From positions 8,990,001-9,054,000 of the forward strand of contig NZ_CP108549.1 of NCBI RefSeq assembly GCF_036010325.1: 64,000 nucleotides of DNA, read 5' to 3'. How positions within the stretch are numbered: the first letter of the stretch is position 1; each line of letters begins with the position of its first letter. Below are positions 28,622 through 36,753 of this stretch, one piece after another. This stretch comes from Streptomyces sp. NBC_01210 (GTDB lineage: Bacteria; Actinomycetota; Actinomycetes; Streptomycetales; Streptomycetaceae). The notes beneath the pieces are model-generated. The model saw only the letters and a program-made list of their open reading frames with translations. It was not told the origin of the DNA and did no database searches. The position numbers were made by a program, and so were the translations under genes.

Positions 28622-28789
28622 TAGTGATCACTAGATGAGTGATGTGCTGGCCTGGGGATCTGGTGATCGTTTCGGGATTTGTTGCTGTGGTGTGGTGCGT
28701 CTCTGAGCTGGGGTTTCCGTGGAGGGGCGGAAGCCGGAGGGGCTCTGGAGTGCAGATTCAGTGATCGTTTTGGAATGTAGTGATCGACG
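28622..28789. repeat. GTGATC-rich repeats at the RHS truncation point
   Basis: TAGTGATCACTA (28622-28633) is a perfect 12-bp palindrome abutting the broken RHS frame. GTGATCGTTTCGGGAT (28663-28678) recurs as GTGATCGTTTTGGAAT (28761-28776), and another AGTGATCG follows at 28779. The stretch 28634-28925 has no gene. The repeats could be recombinase or regulator sites; the function is unproven. Confidence 0.45.
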
Positions 28790-28925
28790 TGGGATTTCTC
28801 TATCGCTGCGAGCGGGGCGATCCCAGTCAAGGGGCGGGATGTGAAGGTGCTCAGCCGAGTTGGGGCCAACCCGCGTCGGTGGTCTCGTTCGTACCGTTTC
28901 CCGGTGGGATGTCAGTGCCCGCTCC

Positions 28926-28931
28926 TAGTCT
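28926..28931 (+). promoter_or_regulatory. -10 element for a leaderless transcript
   Basis: TAGTCT lies seven bases before ATG 28939. This fits the actinobacterial TAnnnT pattern at the spacing of leaderless mRNAs. No ribosome-binding site lies upstream of the ATG. Confidence 0.4.
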
Positions 28932-28938
28932 TTCCGCC

Positions 28939-29679
28939 ATGACATCAGCGATGCCCAAGCGGCCGGTCAGTGAACTCCCGGGCGATCCCGCCCGTCTTCA
29001 CCTCCGCTACGGTCACGGACATCCCGCAGTGCCGTACGACTCCGAGGACACCCTGGAACCCTGGCACGTCGCGGTCACTTACGGGACAGCGGGCGACGAG
29101 GATTGGGAAGACGACGAAGAAGAAGGGGGCGGCCACGCTCCGGCCGCGGGCTCCGAGATCGGGCACCTCATCCTGTGGAGGCTGCGTGACTACACCGGCG
29201 AGAACCGGTGGGAGGCGGCGGACGCCGAATCCGGCGATCTTGAGGTCATTGTCTCCGCCGTTCTTGGCCGTTCCGGACGCACGGGCTACAGCGCCGCGTT
29301 CGAGAAAGCGGTCACACATCCTGTCGGCGATCTGCTGATCCTCGACCGCGTCAGCCTCGACAAGGCGTGGAGGGGTTTCGGACTGGGGCCGGCGCTGGCC
29401 GTCGAGGCGATCCGCCGTTTGTCCGGGGGCTGTTGCGCGGTAGCGGTGTTTCCCGGCATGGGTGAGTACCCCGAAGACCGCGAGCAGGTCACCGAGGCCT
29501 ATCGGCTCCAGGCGAAGAAGAAGATCGCCGCATTGTGGGAGAGCATCGGCTTCCAGCCGTTCCGCCGCGGGGTGTGGCTCCTGGACACCGCCCTGCGGCG
29601 GCCGGAGGAACTCATGCAGGCCCGCCGCGCTCAACTGCGCGCGCTCGGCACGGCCTTCCAACAGCCCGGGTCCGTCTGA
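28939..29679 (+). CDS. hypothetical protein with GNAT-like C-terminal half
   Basis: The protein has 246 residues. An acidic N-terminal part (DEDWEDDEEEGG) precedes a region resembling the acetyl-CoA fold: HPVGDLLILDRVSLDKAWRG, FGLGPALAVEAIRRLSGG, AVAVFPGMGEYPEDREQ, KKKIAALWESIGFQPFRRGV. The order strand, R-G-x-G-L/G loop, helix, and late 'ALWESIGFQP' strand is typical of GNAT acetyltransferases, although the exact Q/RxxGxG/A loop is replaced by RGFGLG. ATG 28939 is preferred over 28780 for its leaderless promoter. It begins the plus-strand series after the RHS locus. The substrate is unknown. Confidence 0.55.
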   Translation: MTSAMPKRPVSELPGDPARLHLRYGHGHPAVPYDSEDTLEPWHVAVTYGTAGDEDWEDDEEEGGGHAPAAGSEIGHLILWRLRDYTGENRWEAADAESGDLEVIVSAVLGRSGRTGYSAAFEKAVTHPVGDLLILDRVSLDKAWRGFGLGPALAVEAIRRLSGGCCAVAVFPGMGEYPEDREQVTEAYRLQAKKKIAALWESIGFQPFRRGVWLLDTALRRPEELMQARRAQLRALGTAFQQPGSV

Positions 29680-29826
29680 GAGCGGCCCCGGCGGATGCCA
29701 CGGCTGGCACAGACGGCACCGGCGCGTGCCGGCGAGACCGAGTACGGTCCGGCCCTTCCTGCGGGCGCCGCATCGTGCGGATGACACGAACAGCGACGAA
29801 AACAGACAGAGGGGGAGCGGGGCATC

Positions 29827-30570
29827 GTGGGGGAGCTGCAGCCGGTGGACGAGGACATCCAGGATGCGCTGGACTGGGCACGGCAGCGCCTTGAGGAGAT
29901 GGGCGTCTTCGAGGCGGAGGACGGACTGCGGTGGGCAGCGGCCCACGGGCTCGTCCTGTCCGTGTGGCGCAACGGCCCGATTGAGGACGCGCATGCCTCC
30001 CGGCCGACCGGCCGGCGCAAGGCATTGCACGACGGGACGATGTTCGCCCGCAACACCTGGCTCACCCGGCAGGCATTCGACATCCTGGGCTCCGACGACC
30101 AGTTCCGTCTCTATGAGCTGGAGGACCTGGTCCTGGACCGGGACACGGTCTGGCCGGGATGCGAGGGGACCCTGAAGGACTTCGGCTGGGGATTCCTCGG
30201 AGAGATCAGAAAACAGGTGAAACAGCGCATCGGCATGGTCAGGCACTTCGAGAAGAGACTGCCGCCGGACGACTTCCTCGTCTTCGCCGGTGCTCCCCGG
30301 ATCGGGACCCACGACGACCACTACGGTATGCCGAAATGGCCTGCCTGCGTGGAAGCGGCGGTGCGCCGGCTGCGCGGGGAGGACGAGGAGTTCTGGCGCG
30401 TACGGGGCGACTTGATGACCCGCATCGGCCCTGCTCCGGCTGTCGTCACTGCGGACCTTGAGGCAACCCGGAAACGGTTGCTGGAGTCGCCATGGGAACT
30501 CGGCGCCGAGAACCTGGACTGGTTCGCCTGGAACCCGATCCTGCAGCCACCGGACAGGACGACACTCTAG
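29827..30570 (+). CDS. hypothetical protein
   Basis: The 247-residue protein starts at GTG 29827 behind AGAGGGGGAG. It is soluble and charged, with tryptophan-rich stretches (KDFGWGFLGEIRKQVKQRI, WELGAENLDWFAWNPI) and a histidine/aspartate cluster (GTHDDHYGMP) that could bind metal. I recognise no family and see no signal peptide. It stands alone, 147 bases after the GNAT-like gene and followed by a strong hairpin at 30667. Confidence 0.6.
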   Translation: MGELQPVDEDIQDALDWARQRLEEMGVFEAEDGLRWAAAHGLVLSVWRNGPIEDAHASRPTGRRKALHDGTMFARNTWLTRQAFDILGSDDQFRLYELEDLVLDRDTVWPGCEGTLKDFGWGFLGEIRKQVKQRIGMVRHFEKRLPPDDFLVFAGAPRIGTHDDHYGMPKWPACVEAAVRRLRGEDEEFWRVRGDLMTRIGPAPAVVTADLEATRKRLLESPWELGAENLDWFAWNPILQPPDRTTL

Positions 30571-30666
30571 GTGCGCCGTAGCCGGCGACCGAAGAGCTGT
30601 CGAACCTCGGTGCATCGACGAATTACCCCACCGGCGTCGCCGTCCCGGCGGAGACTCCGCTGCTGT

Positions 30667-30697
30667 CGCCCCGGCCCGCCTTCGGTCGGCCGGGGCG
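30667..30697. terminator. GC-rich hairpin, probable terminator
   Basis: CGCCCCGGCC (30667-30676) pairs perfectly with GGCCGGGGCG (30688-30697) across an 11-base loop. It is about 100 bases after the stop at 30570. There is no U-tract, as is usual for Streptomyces terminators. Nothing else is supported in 30571-30845. Confidence 0.5.
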
Positions 30698-30845
30698 TGT
30701 CCTGCTGGACTTTGGGTGCCACAAACCGGTCGCAGGACCGCCCCGTTGCGACTCTTCGTGAACGAAGCGACACCGGCCTTGTCGCTGCATCGGTCGGATC
30801 ATGAACCAACGCAGTCTTCCCCCTGCCCGCGACTGCCCCGCGGCC

Positions 30846-30851
30846 TAGCCT
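30846..30851 (+). promoter_or_regulatory. -10 element for a leaderless transcript
   Basis: TAGCCT ends six bases before GTG 30858. No Shine-Dalgarno sequence is present, so translation probably begins at the transcript 5' end. Confidence 0.35.
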
Positions 30852-30857
30852 GGCCAG

Positions 30858-31826
30858 GTGCAGAGCGCCTTGGCAGATTCCATTCCCGTCGGGCTGATGA
30901 GTCGTTACGACATCCCCGTCGACCGGTTCTACGGCCGGCAGATGGATGTGGTCACGCGGCCGGACCACACCCACGTACACAGCGATCGCAGGTGCGGTGC
31001 TCGGCCGAGCGCCCGCCCACGGGAAGCAAGTCGTGCCCGCTTCGGCGCGGACATCGCATCCCGGATGTGCGGATGCTGCCGGGTGGAAACCGTTTCCGCA
31101 GACAACACTCTGTCGCTTGTTCTCGTCGGCCTCGTTTCACTCTGCGAGCTTCTCGCCGAAGAGGCCGAGGAAGCAGGGAGCCGGGAAGAACCCGACTACG
31201 TACCGGACTTCCTGGGATCGAACTTCAACTGGGATCACTGGCGGACCCTGCAGACTGAGCTGTCGCAGACTGCACACGGCCTGCAGGCGCACCCCTGGCT
31301 GCACGACTGGGCCCGCTCCACGCTGGAACGCGCCGTCGCCTGCGTGGAACGCCGGTGCAGAGAACAACAGAACATCATCAACATGGCCACACTCCACCAG
31401 GCCACCGTCGAGCTGCAGCGGGTTGGAGCCACCGCGCAGTCGGCACGGATCTGGCAGGGGTGGCGGCATCGGCAGGACTCGACCGACAGCACCAGTCCGG
31501 ACTGTGCCGCCTACGACCTCAGCGCCCGGCTTCAGCTCCCCGACGGGGACAGCGCCCACGCCGGCGCGGAGACCGTGGAGGTCAGCGTGCGGCTCCCTCC
31601 CCTTGGAAGCGACCCAGACGCATTCACCGTGGTGGAACCCCTGTCGCTCTGGGAGACCACCGCGATCGTGGCCTACACGACATCCGCCGACTGGATCCGG
31701 GGCATCGTCACCCTGGCCGCGCCGCCCATCATCGCGCAGGAGCTGCTGAACCCGGCCAGGGCACTCGACATCTTCCACTACCCGTCCGGTGCAGGCCGCA
31801 AGTCACCACCGTCCCCGGCCCAATGA
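30858..31826 (+). CDS. hypothetical protein
   Basis: The 322-residue protein starts at GTG 30858. The N-terminal ~80 residues are low-complexity and arginine-rich with a cysteine cluster (SRMCGCCRVE), so the true start may be later. A hydrophobic stretch (LSLVLVGLVSLCELLAE) is followed by a helical region (WARSTLERAVACVERRCREQ; IINMATLHQATVELQRVGAT) and a beta-rich end (ETVEVSVRLPPLGSDPDAFT; IVTLAAPPIIAQELLNPA). No known family is recognised. It precedes a DUF262 gene on the same strand, but the 222-base gap argues against tight coupling. Confidence 0.5.
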   Translation: MQSALADSIPVGLMSRYDIPVDRFYGRQMDVVTRPDHTHVHSDRRCGARPSARPREASRARFGADIASRMCGCCRVETVSADNTLSLVLVGLVSLCELLAEEAEEAGSREEPDYVPDFLGSNFNWDHWRTLQTELSQTAHGLQAHPWLHDWARSTLERAVACVERRCREQQNIINMATLHQATVELQRVGATAQSARIWQGWRHRQDSTDSTSPDCAAYDLSARLQLPDGDSAHAGAETVEVSVRLPPLGSDPDAFTVVEPLSLWETTAIVAYTTSADWIRGIVTLAAPPIIAQELLNPARALDIFHYPSGAGRKSPPSPAQ

Positions 31827-32048
31827 CGCGGTCGGCCCACCCAGAGGCAATCCGCGGAGCAGCCGCCGTCGTGCGGTCGCCGGCGGCCGCATGGGCAGCA
31901 GCACCGCCGGCCCGGCAGAGCTGGGGACGACACAGTCGCCTGCGCCGATGTTTCTGCACGCCGCCGACCAGACTCCCGCGCCGTCTGTACGCCGCGGCGC
32001 CGGATTGGGAGCATGACGGGATATGCCTGGCAGGTGAGGGGTGGTTGC

Positions 32049-34265
32049 GTGGGGGCGGACGAGATCAGGTCTCAGGGATTCAGCCTGAATGAGCTGTTCC
32101 GCGATGTGACGTACGAGATCGACTACTACCAGCGTGACTACACCTGGGGTGACGAAGAAGTCCGCACCCTGCTGCGGGACTTGTGTGATTCGTTCAAGCA
32201 TTGGTTGGGCGACTCCGCGTACCGGCGCCGCCCCCACACCGCGCCGCAGTACTTCCTCGGCCCCTTCGTCTACCACGAGCCGTCGAAAAAGCGCCGCTTC
32301 CTCGTCGACGGTCAGCAGCGCTTCGTCACTTTGCACCTGCTCTTTTTGCAGCTGAGACTGTCGGCCCAGGAAGCCGGTGATACCCACACGGTCGACCAAC
32401 TCAACCGTGTCATCACGACCGACGGGAAGCACTTCAGCGTCGGCATCACCGACCACGACCCCGTCCTGCAAGCCGTCAGCGAGGGCCGCAAATACGAGGC
32501 CGGCGCGGGGGACTCCCTCTCCCGCCGCAACCTGTGGGCACGCGGCCAGCAGATCGAATCCCAGCTCGCCGAGGAACTCGACGCCGAGAAACTCCACCCC
32601 TTCACCGAATGGCTCCTGACACGCGTGGTCCTGGTGGGCATCCGCGCGGCAGGCCCCGACCACGGCTACCGCATGTTCGAGACGATGAATGACCGCGGCG
32701 CCCGCCTCACTACCGTCGACCTCCTCAAGAGCCATCTGCTGTCCAACGTCGGCTCCGCTGAAGATCAGCTGAATACCCAGTGGCAGGAGATGCTGCGGGA
32801 ACTCTCCACCGACCGCGATGACCCCCAGGCGGCATCCCGCTTCATCAAGGCATACCTCCTTGCCCGCTGCGCGCGCGAGGACTGCGACGAGGACCGCCGC
32901 CAGATCACCACCAACCTCAACGTGTGGGTACGCCACAACGCGGAGTACCTCGGCCTGACCCCGGGACGCCCCGACCACTTCCTCAACTTCGTGCAGAATC
33001 TACTGAAGACGGCCCGTCTGTACAGGCCCGTCCTCGCCGCCACCCGCACCCTGAAGATGGACGGCGACCGCCTGGAGACGGTGCTGTTCAACGAGCGCAA
33101 CGGCCTCGGCGTCCAGTCCGTCGCCGTGCTCGCTGCCATCGCCCCCGACGACCGGCCCACCGACGCCAAGGACAAGGGCCGCCTTGTCGCCTCCTACATC
33201 GACCGCTGGTACGCCCTGCGGATCCTGCAGGATCTGCCCGTCCAGTCCGCCGACGCCGACGCCCTGGTCCACGCCGAGCTCGTCCCCCTCCTGCGCGGCT
33301 GCCGCACCGTCGCCGACGTCGCCTCCACACTGGGCGACCTCGCCCAGCAAAACGGGAACCCGGTGCGCGAAGCAATCACCCTGGGCCTGCGAGGCAACAA
33401 CGCCCATCAGATCCGCTATCTCCTCGCTCGCGCCACCGCTTACGCCGACGAGGCCTGCAAAAAGCCCTTCGACATCCTCGCCTACCTCGACCGCGACCAG
33501 TTCCACATAGAACACCTGTGGGCCAACCACCACCATCGCGTCGCCGGTGACATCCCTGACCCGGTCGTCTTCCGCAGCCGCCGTAACCAACTCGGTGGCC
33601 TCGGCCTGCTGAGGGGCCGAGAGAACTCCAGCATCAATGACCTCCCCTTCCGCGACAAGAACCGCCTCTACGCCCGGAACAACGTCCTCCTGGGCGTCAT
33701 GGCCCCTGAATACGATCACCGCAACCCTGAGCTGCGCGACTTCATCAAGGCACACCAACTCGACAAGCACATGCGGGCCTTCGGGCCGAGTGAGACCATG
33801 ACCACGGTCATCGAGACCCGGCAGGAGCTGTATCTGCGCCTGTTCGAATGCATCTGGAAACCCGAACGCTTGGGGTTGCCCGTCTCTGCTGCCGTTGCAC
33901 CTCCGCAACGCGATGCCGGCCAGCCGGTCGCCCGTCCGCGCCAGGCCCCTCCGCGGCGCAGAGCGGCTTCTGGTCGACGCACCGACGTGGCCAGGATGAT
34001 CGACGCCCAAGTTCTGATAGCCGACACCCGGATCGTGCTCACCTACCGCGCCACCGAGCACTGGGCCACCATCGATGCGAACGGCGGCATCATCCTCGCT
34101 GCGACCGGAGGCACACCCTACGGCCGGGTCGACGAGGCCGGGGCCGTCGCCCGGGGCACCAAGACCTGCCAGGGCATGAACGAATGGCACATCGAAGACG
34201 AGAACGGAGTACGCGTCAGCCTGCGAACCATCCGTGACCGCGCGGCGGCGGCCGGCGCGCTGTAG
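32049..34265 (+). CDS. DUF262/DUF1524 protein, GmrSD-like type IV restriction or defence nuclease
   Basis: The protein has about 738 residues. The DUF262 N-terminus carries IDYYQRDYTWGDEEVRTLL (residues ~25-42) and the DGQQR motif with VTLHLLFLQL (residues ~88-100). Helical repeats follow. The DUF1524 HNH-like nuclease lies near residues 484-560: DQFHIEHLWANHHHRV, RRNQLGGLGLL, NSSINDLPFRDKN. A small C-terminal domain (VLIADTRIVLTYRATEHWAT) follows an Arg/Pro linker. GmrSD enzymes use NTP to cut glycosylated or hydroxymethylated phage DNA, and related single-chain proteins occur in many defence islands. GTG 32049 (GAGGGG upstream) is preferred over ATG 32013. Confidence 0.85.
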   Translation: MGADEIRSQGFSLNELFRDVTYEIDYYQRDYTWGDEEVRTLLRDLCDSFKHWLGDSAYRRRPHTAPQYFLGPFVYHEPSKKRRFLVDGQQRFVTLHLLFLQLRLSAQEAGDTHTVDQLNRVITTDGKHFSVGITDHDPVLQAVSEGRKYEAGAGDSLSRRNLWARGQQIESQLAEELDAEKLHPFTEWLLTRVVLVGIRAAGPDHGYRMFETMNDRGARLTTVDLLKSHLLSNVGSAEDQLNTQWQEMLRELSTDRDDPQAASRFIKAYLLARCAREDCDEDRRQITTNLNVWVRHNAEYLGLTPGRPDHFLNFVQNLLKTARLYRPVLAATRTLKMDGDRLETVLFNERNGLGVQSVAVLAAIAPDDRPTDAKDKGRLVASYIDRWYALRILQDLPVQSADADALVHAELVPLLRGCRTVADVASTLGDLAQQNGNPVREAITLGLRGNNAHQIRYLLARATAYADEACKKPFDILAYLDRDQFHIEHLWANHHHRVAGDIPDPVVFRSRRNQLGGLGLLRGRENSSINDLPFRDKNRLYARNNVLLGVMAPEYDHRNPELRDFIKAHQLDKHMRAFGPSETMTTVIETRQELYLRLFECIWKPERLGLPVSAAVAPPQRDAGQPVARPRQAPPRRRAASGRRTDVARMIDAQVLIADTRIVLTYRATEHWATIDANGGIILAATGGTPYGRVDEAGAVARGTKTCQGMNEWHIEDENGVRVSLRTIRDRAAAAGAL

Positions 34266-34515
34266 CCGGTCAGGCAGGTCTGTCGACGGCTGTCCCGCCG
34301 CCGAGGCGCGGTCCCAGCCGTGTGGAAGCAGGTACGGTCGGATGTCTTCGTTCGCGGGCAGACCGGCTGGGGGAGTAGGGGGGCGCGAGTGGGGTCGGCC
34401 TCCAGGCCAGACCAGCCTGCTCCGTATGCGGGGGTACGAGCTTGGCTGCTGGAGCGGACTGGTGCCGACCCGAGAATTCTGCCCGGATGTCAGTGGCGGT
34501 GGTGACACTTGGTCC

Positions 34516-35568
34516 ATGACGCGCGACCGTGCCTTTGCGGCACCGCCACTGCTGGCCCTTTCCGGATCGGCGTTCAACCCGATGGTGCTGGACCGGCCGA
34601 TGCTGCTGCCGGTCTTCGACACCAACGCGTTGCTGACTCACGCCTGCTGGCTGGTCCAGAACGGGTACCAGCACGACAAGGTGACGGCGCTGGCCGGCAC
34701 CGGTCGTGCAACTCTCTACATTGCGGCACACGTTCCCGGTGAGATCGAAAAGCACCTGCCCCGACTGGCAGCTGACTACCAGGTGGCGGAACGCGACGTA
34801 CGCCGTCTCCTCGGAGCCCGGATCCTTCCTGCTCTTCGCGTGGTCGACCTGGAGATCCGCGACCACCTGTCCCCGCACACCCGGCGCATCCTGCACGTCG
34901 ACCTTGAGATGCCGAAGAAGTACCAGGGTGACCCGGACGACGCACCCACCATGGCACTCGCGGAGTTCCTGGGGCCGTGCGTCATCGTCACCGAGGACAG
35001 CGTCTTCGCCCGCTTCGGGTTCGCCGTCATCGAGTGGATCCCCGTCGTCCAGAGCGTGATGCGCATGGCCGGCCTGGAGGCCACCGCGGCGAACGCGCTG
35101 GTGGCCATCGACTGGGCACTGCGGCTGTTCGGCGCGGGCGTTCACCGCCTGGCGGTCCTCGCGCGAGGCAACCCGCTGGCCGCGACGGTCGCTGTGGGCG
35201 GGATGCTCTTGTGGTGCTACCAAAACGGCTACCTGGCCCGAGACAACTGGCGCCGGCGCCTGGTGCGCGTGGGTGAGGGGACAGTGCCGCTGCTGGAGCT
35301 GGCCCATGCCGGGATGACCGAGCACCAGGCGCTCAGTGAGTCACTCCAGGTGGTGGAGCCCCCGGCCTACCCCACCACCGAGCAGCTCGCGGCCCGGTAC
35401 CTCGCGCGCTGCGGCCGGCCCTTGACACCGGGCGAACTGCGCGACTCGCTCGCCCGGCGCGGCCATACCCTCTCCGCTGCGCAGTTGAAGCGGGACATGC
35501 TCGCCCACGCCGCGTTCGTCCGCGCCCCCGGCGACCTGTGGACCGTCGGCCGCCCCGTACAGAGATAG
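34516..35568 (+). CDS. PIN-domain protein
   Basis: The 350-residue protein opens its PIN domain with LLPVFDTNALLTHACWLVQN (first acidic residue D35). Later acidic positions are EIEKHLPRLA, GDPDDAPTMALAEFLG and VIVTEDSVFARFGF, giving the usual Asp/Glu cluster for a Mg-dependent RNase. The hydrophobic middle (ATVAVGGMLLWCYQNGYLA) could be a membrane segment, unusual for VapC toxins. The C-terminus has a winged-helix-like block (RPLTPGELRDSLARRGHTLS). At twice VapC length it is not a simple toxin, and no antitoxin gene precedes it. ATG 34516 may be leaderless. Its neighbours suggest a defence-associated nuclease (inference). Confidence 0.7.
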   Translation: MTRDRAFAAPPLLALSGSAFNPMVLDRPMLLPVFDTNALLTHACWLVQNGYQHDKVTALAGTGRATLYIAAHVPGEIEKHLPRLAADYQVAERDVRRLLGARILPALRVVDLEIRDHLSPHTRRILHVDLEMPKKYQGDPDDAPTMALAEFLGPCVIVTEDSVFARFGFAVIEWIPVVQSVMRMAGLEATAANALVAIDWALRLFGAGVHRLAVLARGNPLAATVAVGGMLLWCYQNGYLARDNWRRRLVRVGEGTVPLLELAHAGMTEHQALSESLQVVEPPAYPTTEQLAARYLARCGRPLTPGELRDSLARRGHTLSAAQLKRDMLAHAAFVRAPGDLWTVGRPVQR

Positions 35569-35592
35569 CGAGATCGTGCCCGGAGAACCGAG

Positions 35593-35745
35593 TCAGAGGG
35601 CCAAGACGTTGTGCAACTCCCGTACGGAGCGCTCGTGGTGGCGCTGGGTGGGGATCGCCTCGTACAGGTCCAGGGCGCGGCGGCGGACCAGGCCGGTGCG
35701 GTAGCCGTCCGGCAGCACCGTCAAGGCGGCAACCGTAGGCCCAGT
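35593..35745 (-). pseudogene. C-terminal remnant of an XRE/TPR-type regulator
   Basis: The minus-strand frame ending at TGA 35593-35595 reads TVLPDGYRTGLVRRRALDLY, then EAIPTQRHHERSVRELHNVL. This resembles the tail of Streptomyces helix-turn-helix proteins with TPR-like C-termini. No upstream part exists; beyond about 35745 the sequence becomes antiporter coding on the other strand. Confidence 0.5.
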
Positions 35746-35749
35746 CCGC

Positions 35750-36500
35750 CGCCTGGGAACTGACCAGCACCGACCTGGCCAACGCCAGCATCACCGTCGC
35801 GGCCGTCACCGGCGTCGCTTCGCGTTCCTGTTCACCTCTCCCTACCTCATCCGCCTGCTCGACCGCCGTCCCCAGCAACGCGAAGCGCCGCGTCGGCGCC
35901 CGACCCCGTGTCGTCAGCGCGCTCACCGGCTTCCGCGGCGCGATCTCCCTCGCCCTGGCCCTGTCCGTGTCCACCACCCTCGCCTTCGGCCAGTCCTTCC
36001 CGCACCGCGACACCATCGTCTTCGTCACCGCAGGCGTCATCCTCATCACCCTCGTCCTCCAGGGCATCGTCCTGCCGTCCGTGGTGCGCTGGGCACGCCT
36101 GCGGACCGACACCGCCGTGACGGAAGAACACCACCTCGCACGGACACACGCCGCCCAGCAGGCGCTCTCAGCACTCCCGGACCTCGCCGCGGACCTGAGC
36201 ACCGACCCGGATGTTGTCGACCGCGTACGCCGCGAAGGCGAAGAACACCTGGCCCTCGCCCAGGCACACAGCAACGACACGGACGACGGTACTCAGACAG
36301 ACCCCGCGCTACGCCACGCAAAGCAATACACCGCCCTGCGCCTGGCCGTCATCGCACACAAAAGCCGCACCATGATCGAACTCCGCGACGAACACCGCAT
36401 CGACGACACCGTCCTACGAGAGATGCAGACCGCCCTGGACATCGAAGAAATCCGACTGCGCGGCCGCGAAGACGCTCCACAGCTACCAGGCCAAGGGTGA
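35750..36500 (+). pseudogene. CPA1-type Na+/H+ antiporter, C-terminal half with compensating frameshifts
   Basis: The start is degenerate: LANASITVAAVTGVA is in frame, LFTSPYLIRLLDRRPQQR is in another frame, and coding returns to the first frame at KRRVGARPRVVSALTGFRGA. From there the conserved antiporter region is clear (FRGAISLALALSVST; PHRDTIVFVTAGVILITLVL), followed by the cytoplasmic tail (RRGREDAPQL-type end at 36500). The N-terminal eight or so membrane helices are missing. Only a short internal ATG ORF remains, so function is unlikely. The stretch 36501-36753 holds no gene. Confidence 0.6.
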
Positions 36501-36753
36501 CTGTTGTACGGGGCAGCCGGATCTGGTTCGCCGCTTGGCACGAAACCCGGTCTCACGCGTAGCTGGAGCCGCGGACGGCAAGACCAGACTGCAGTCGCCC
36601 GGTATGCGGGCGATCGTCAGCCACCGTCGGTTTCTAGACCAGACCGTGACGGCCAGTCTCTCTGCGTCGTGGCCGGGGTCACCTTCAGCGGAAGCCCGCG
36701 CCCGGGTGCCTGTGGCCCGGTAACGTTCCGCCCCGGGAAATAAGGGGTGGAAG

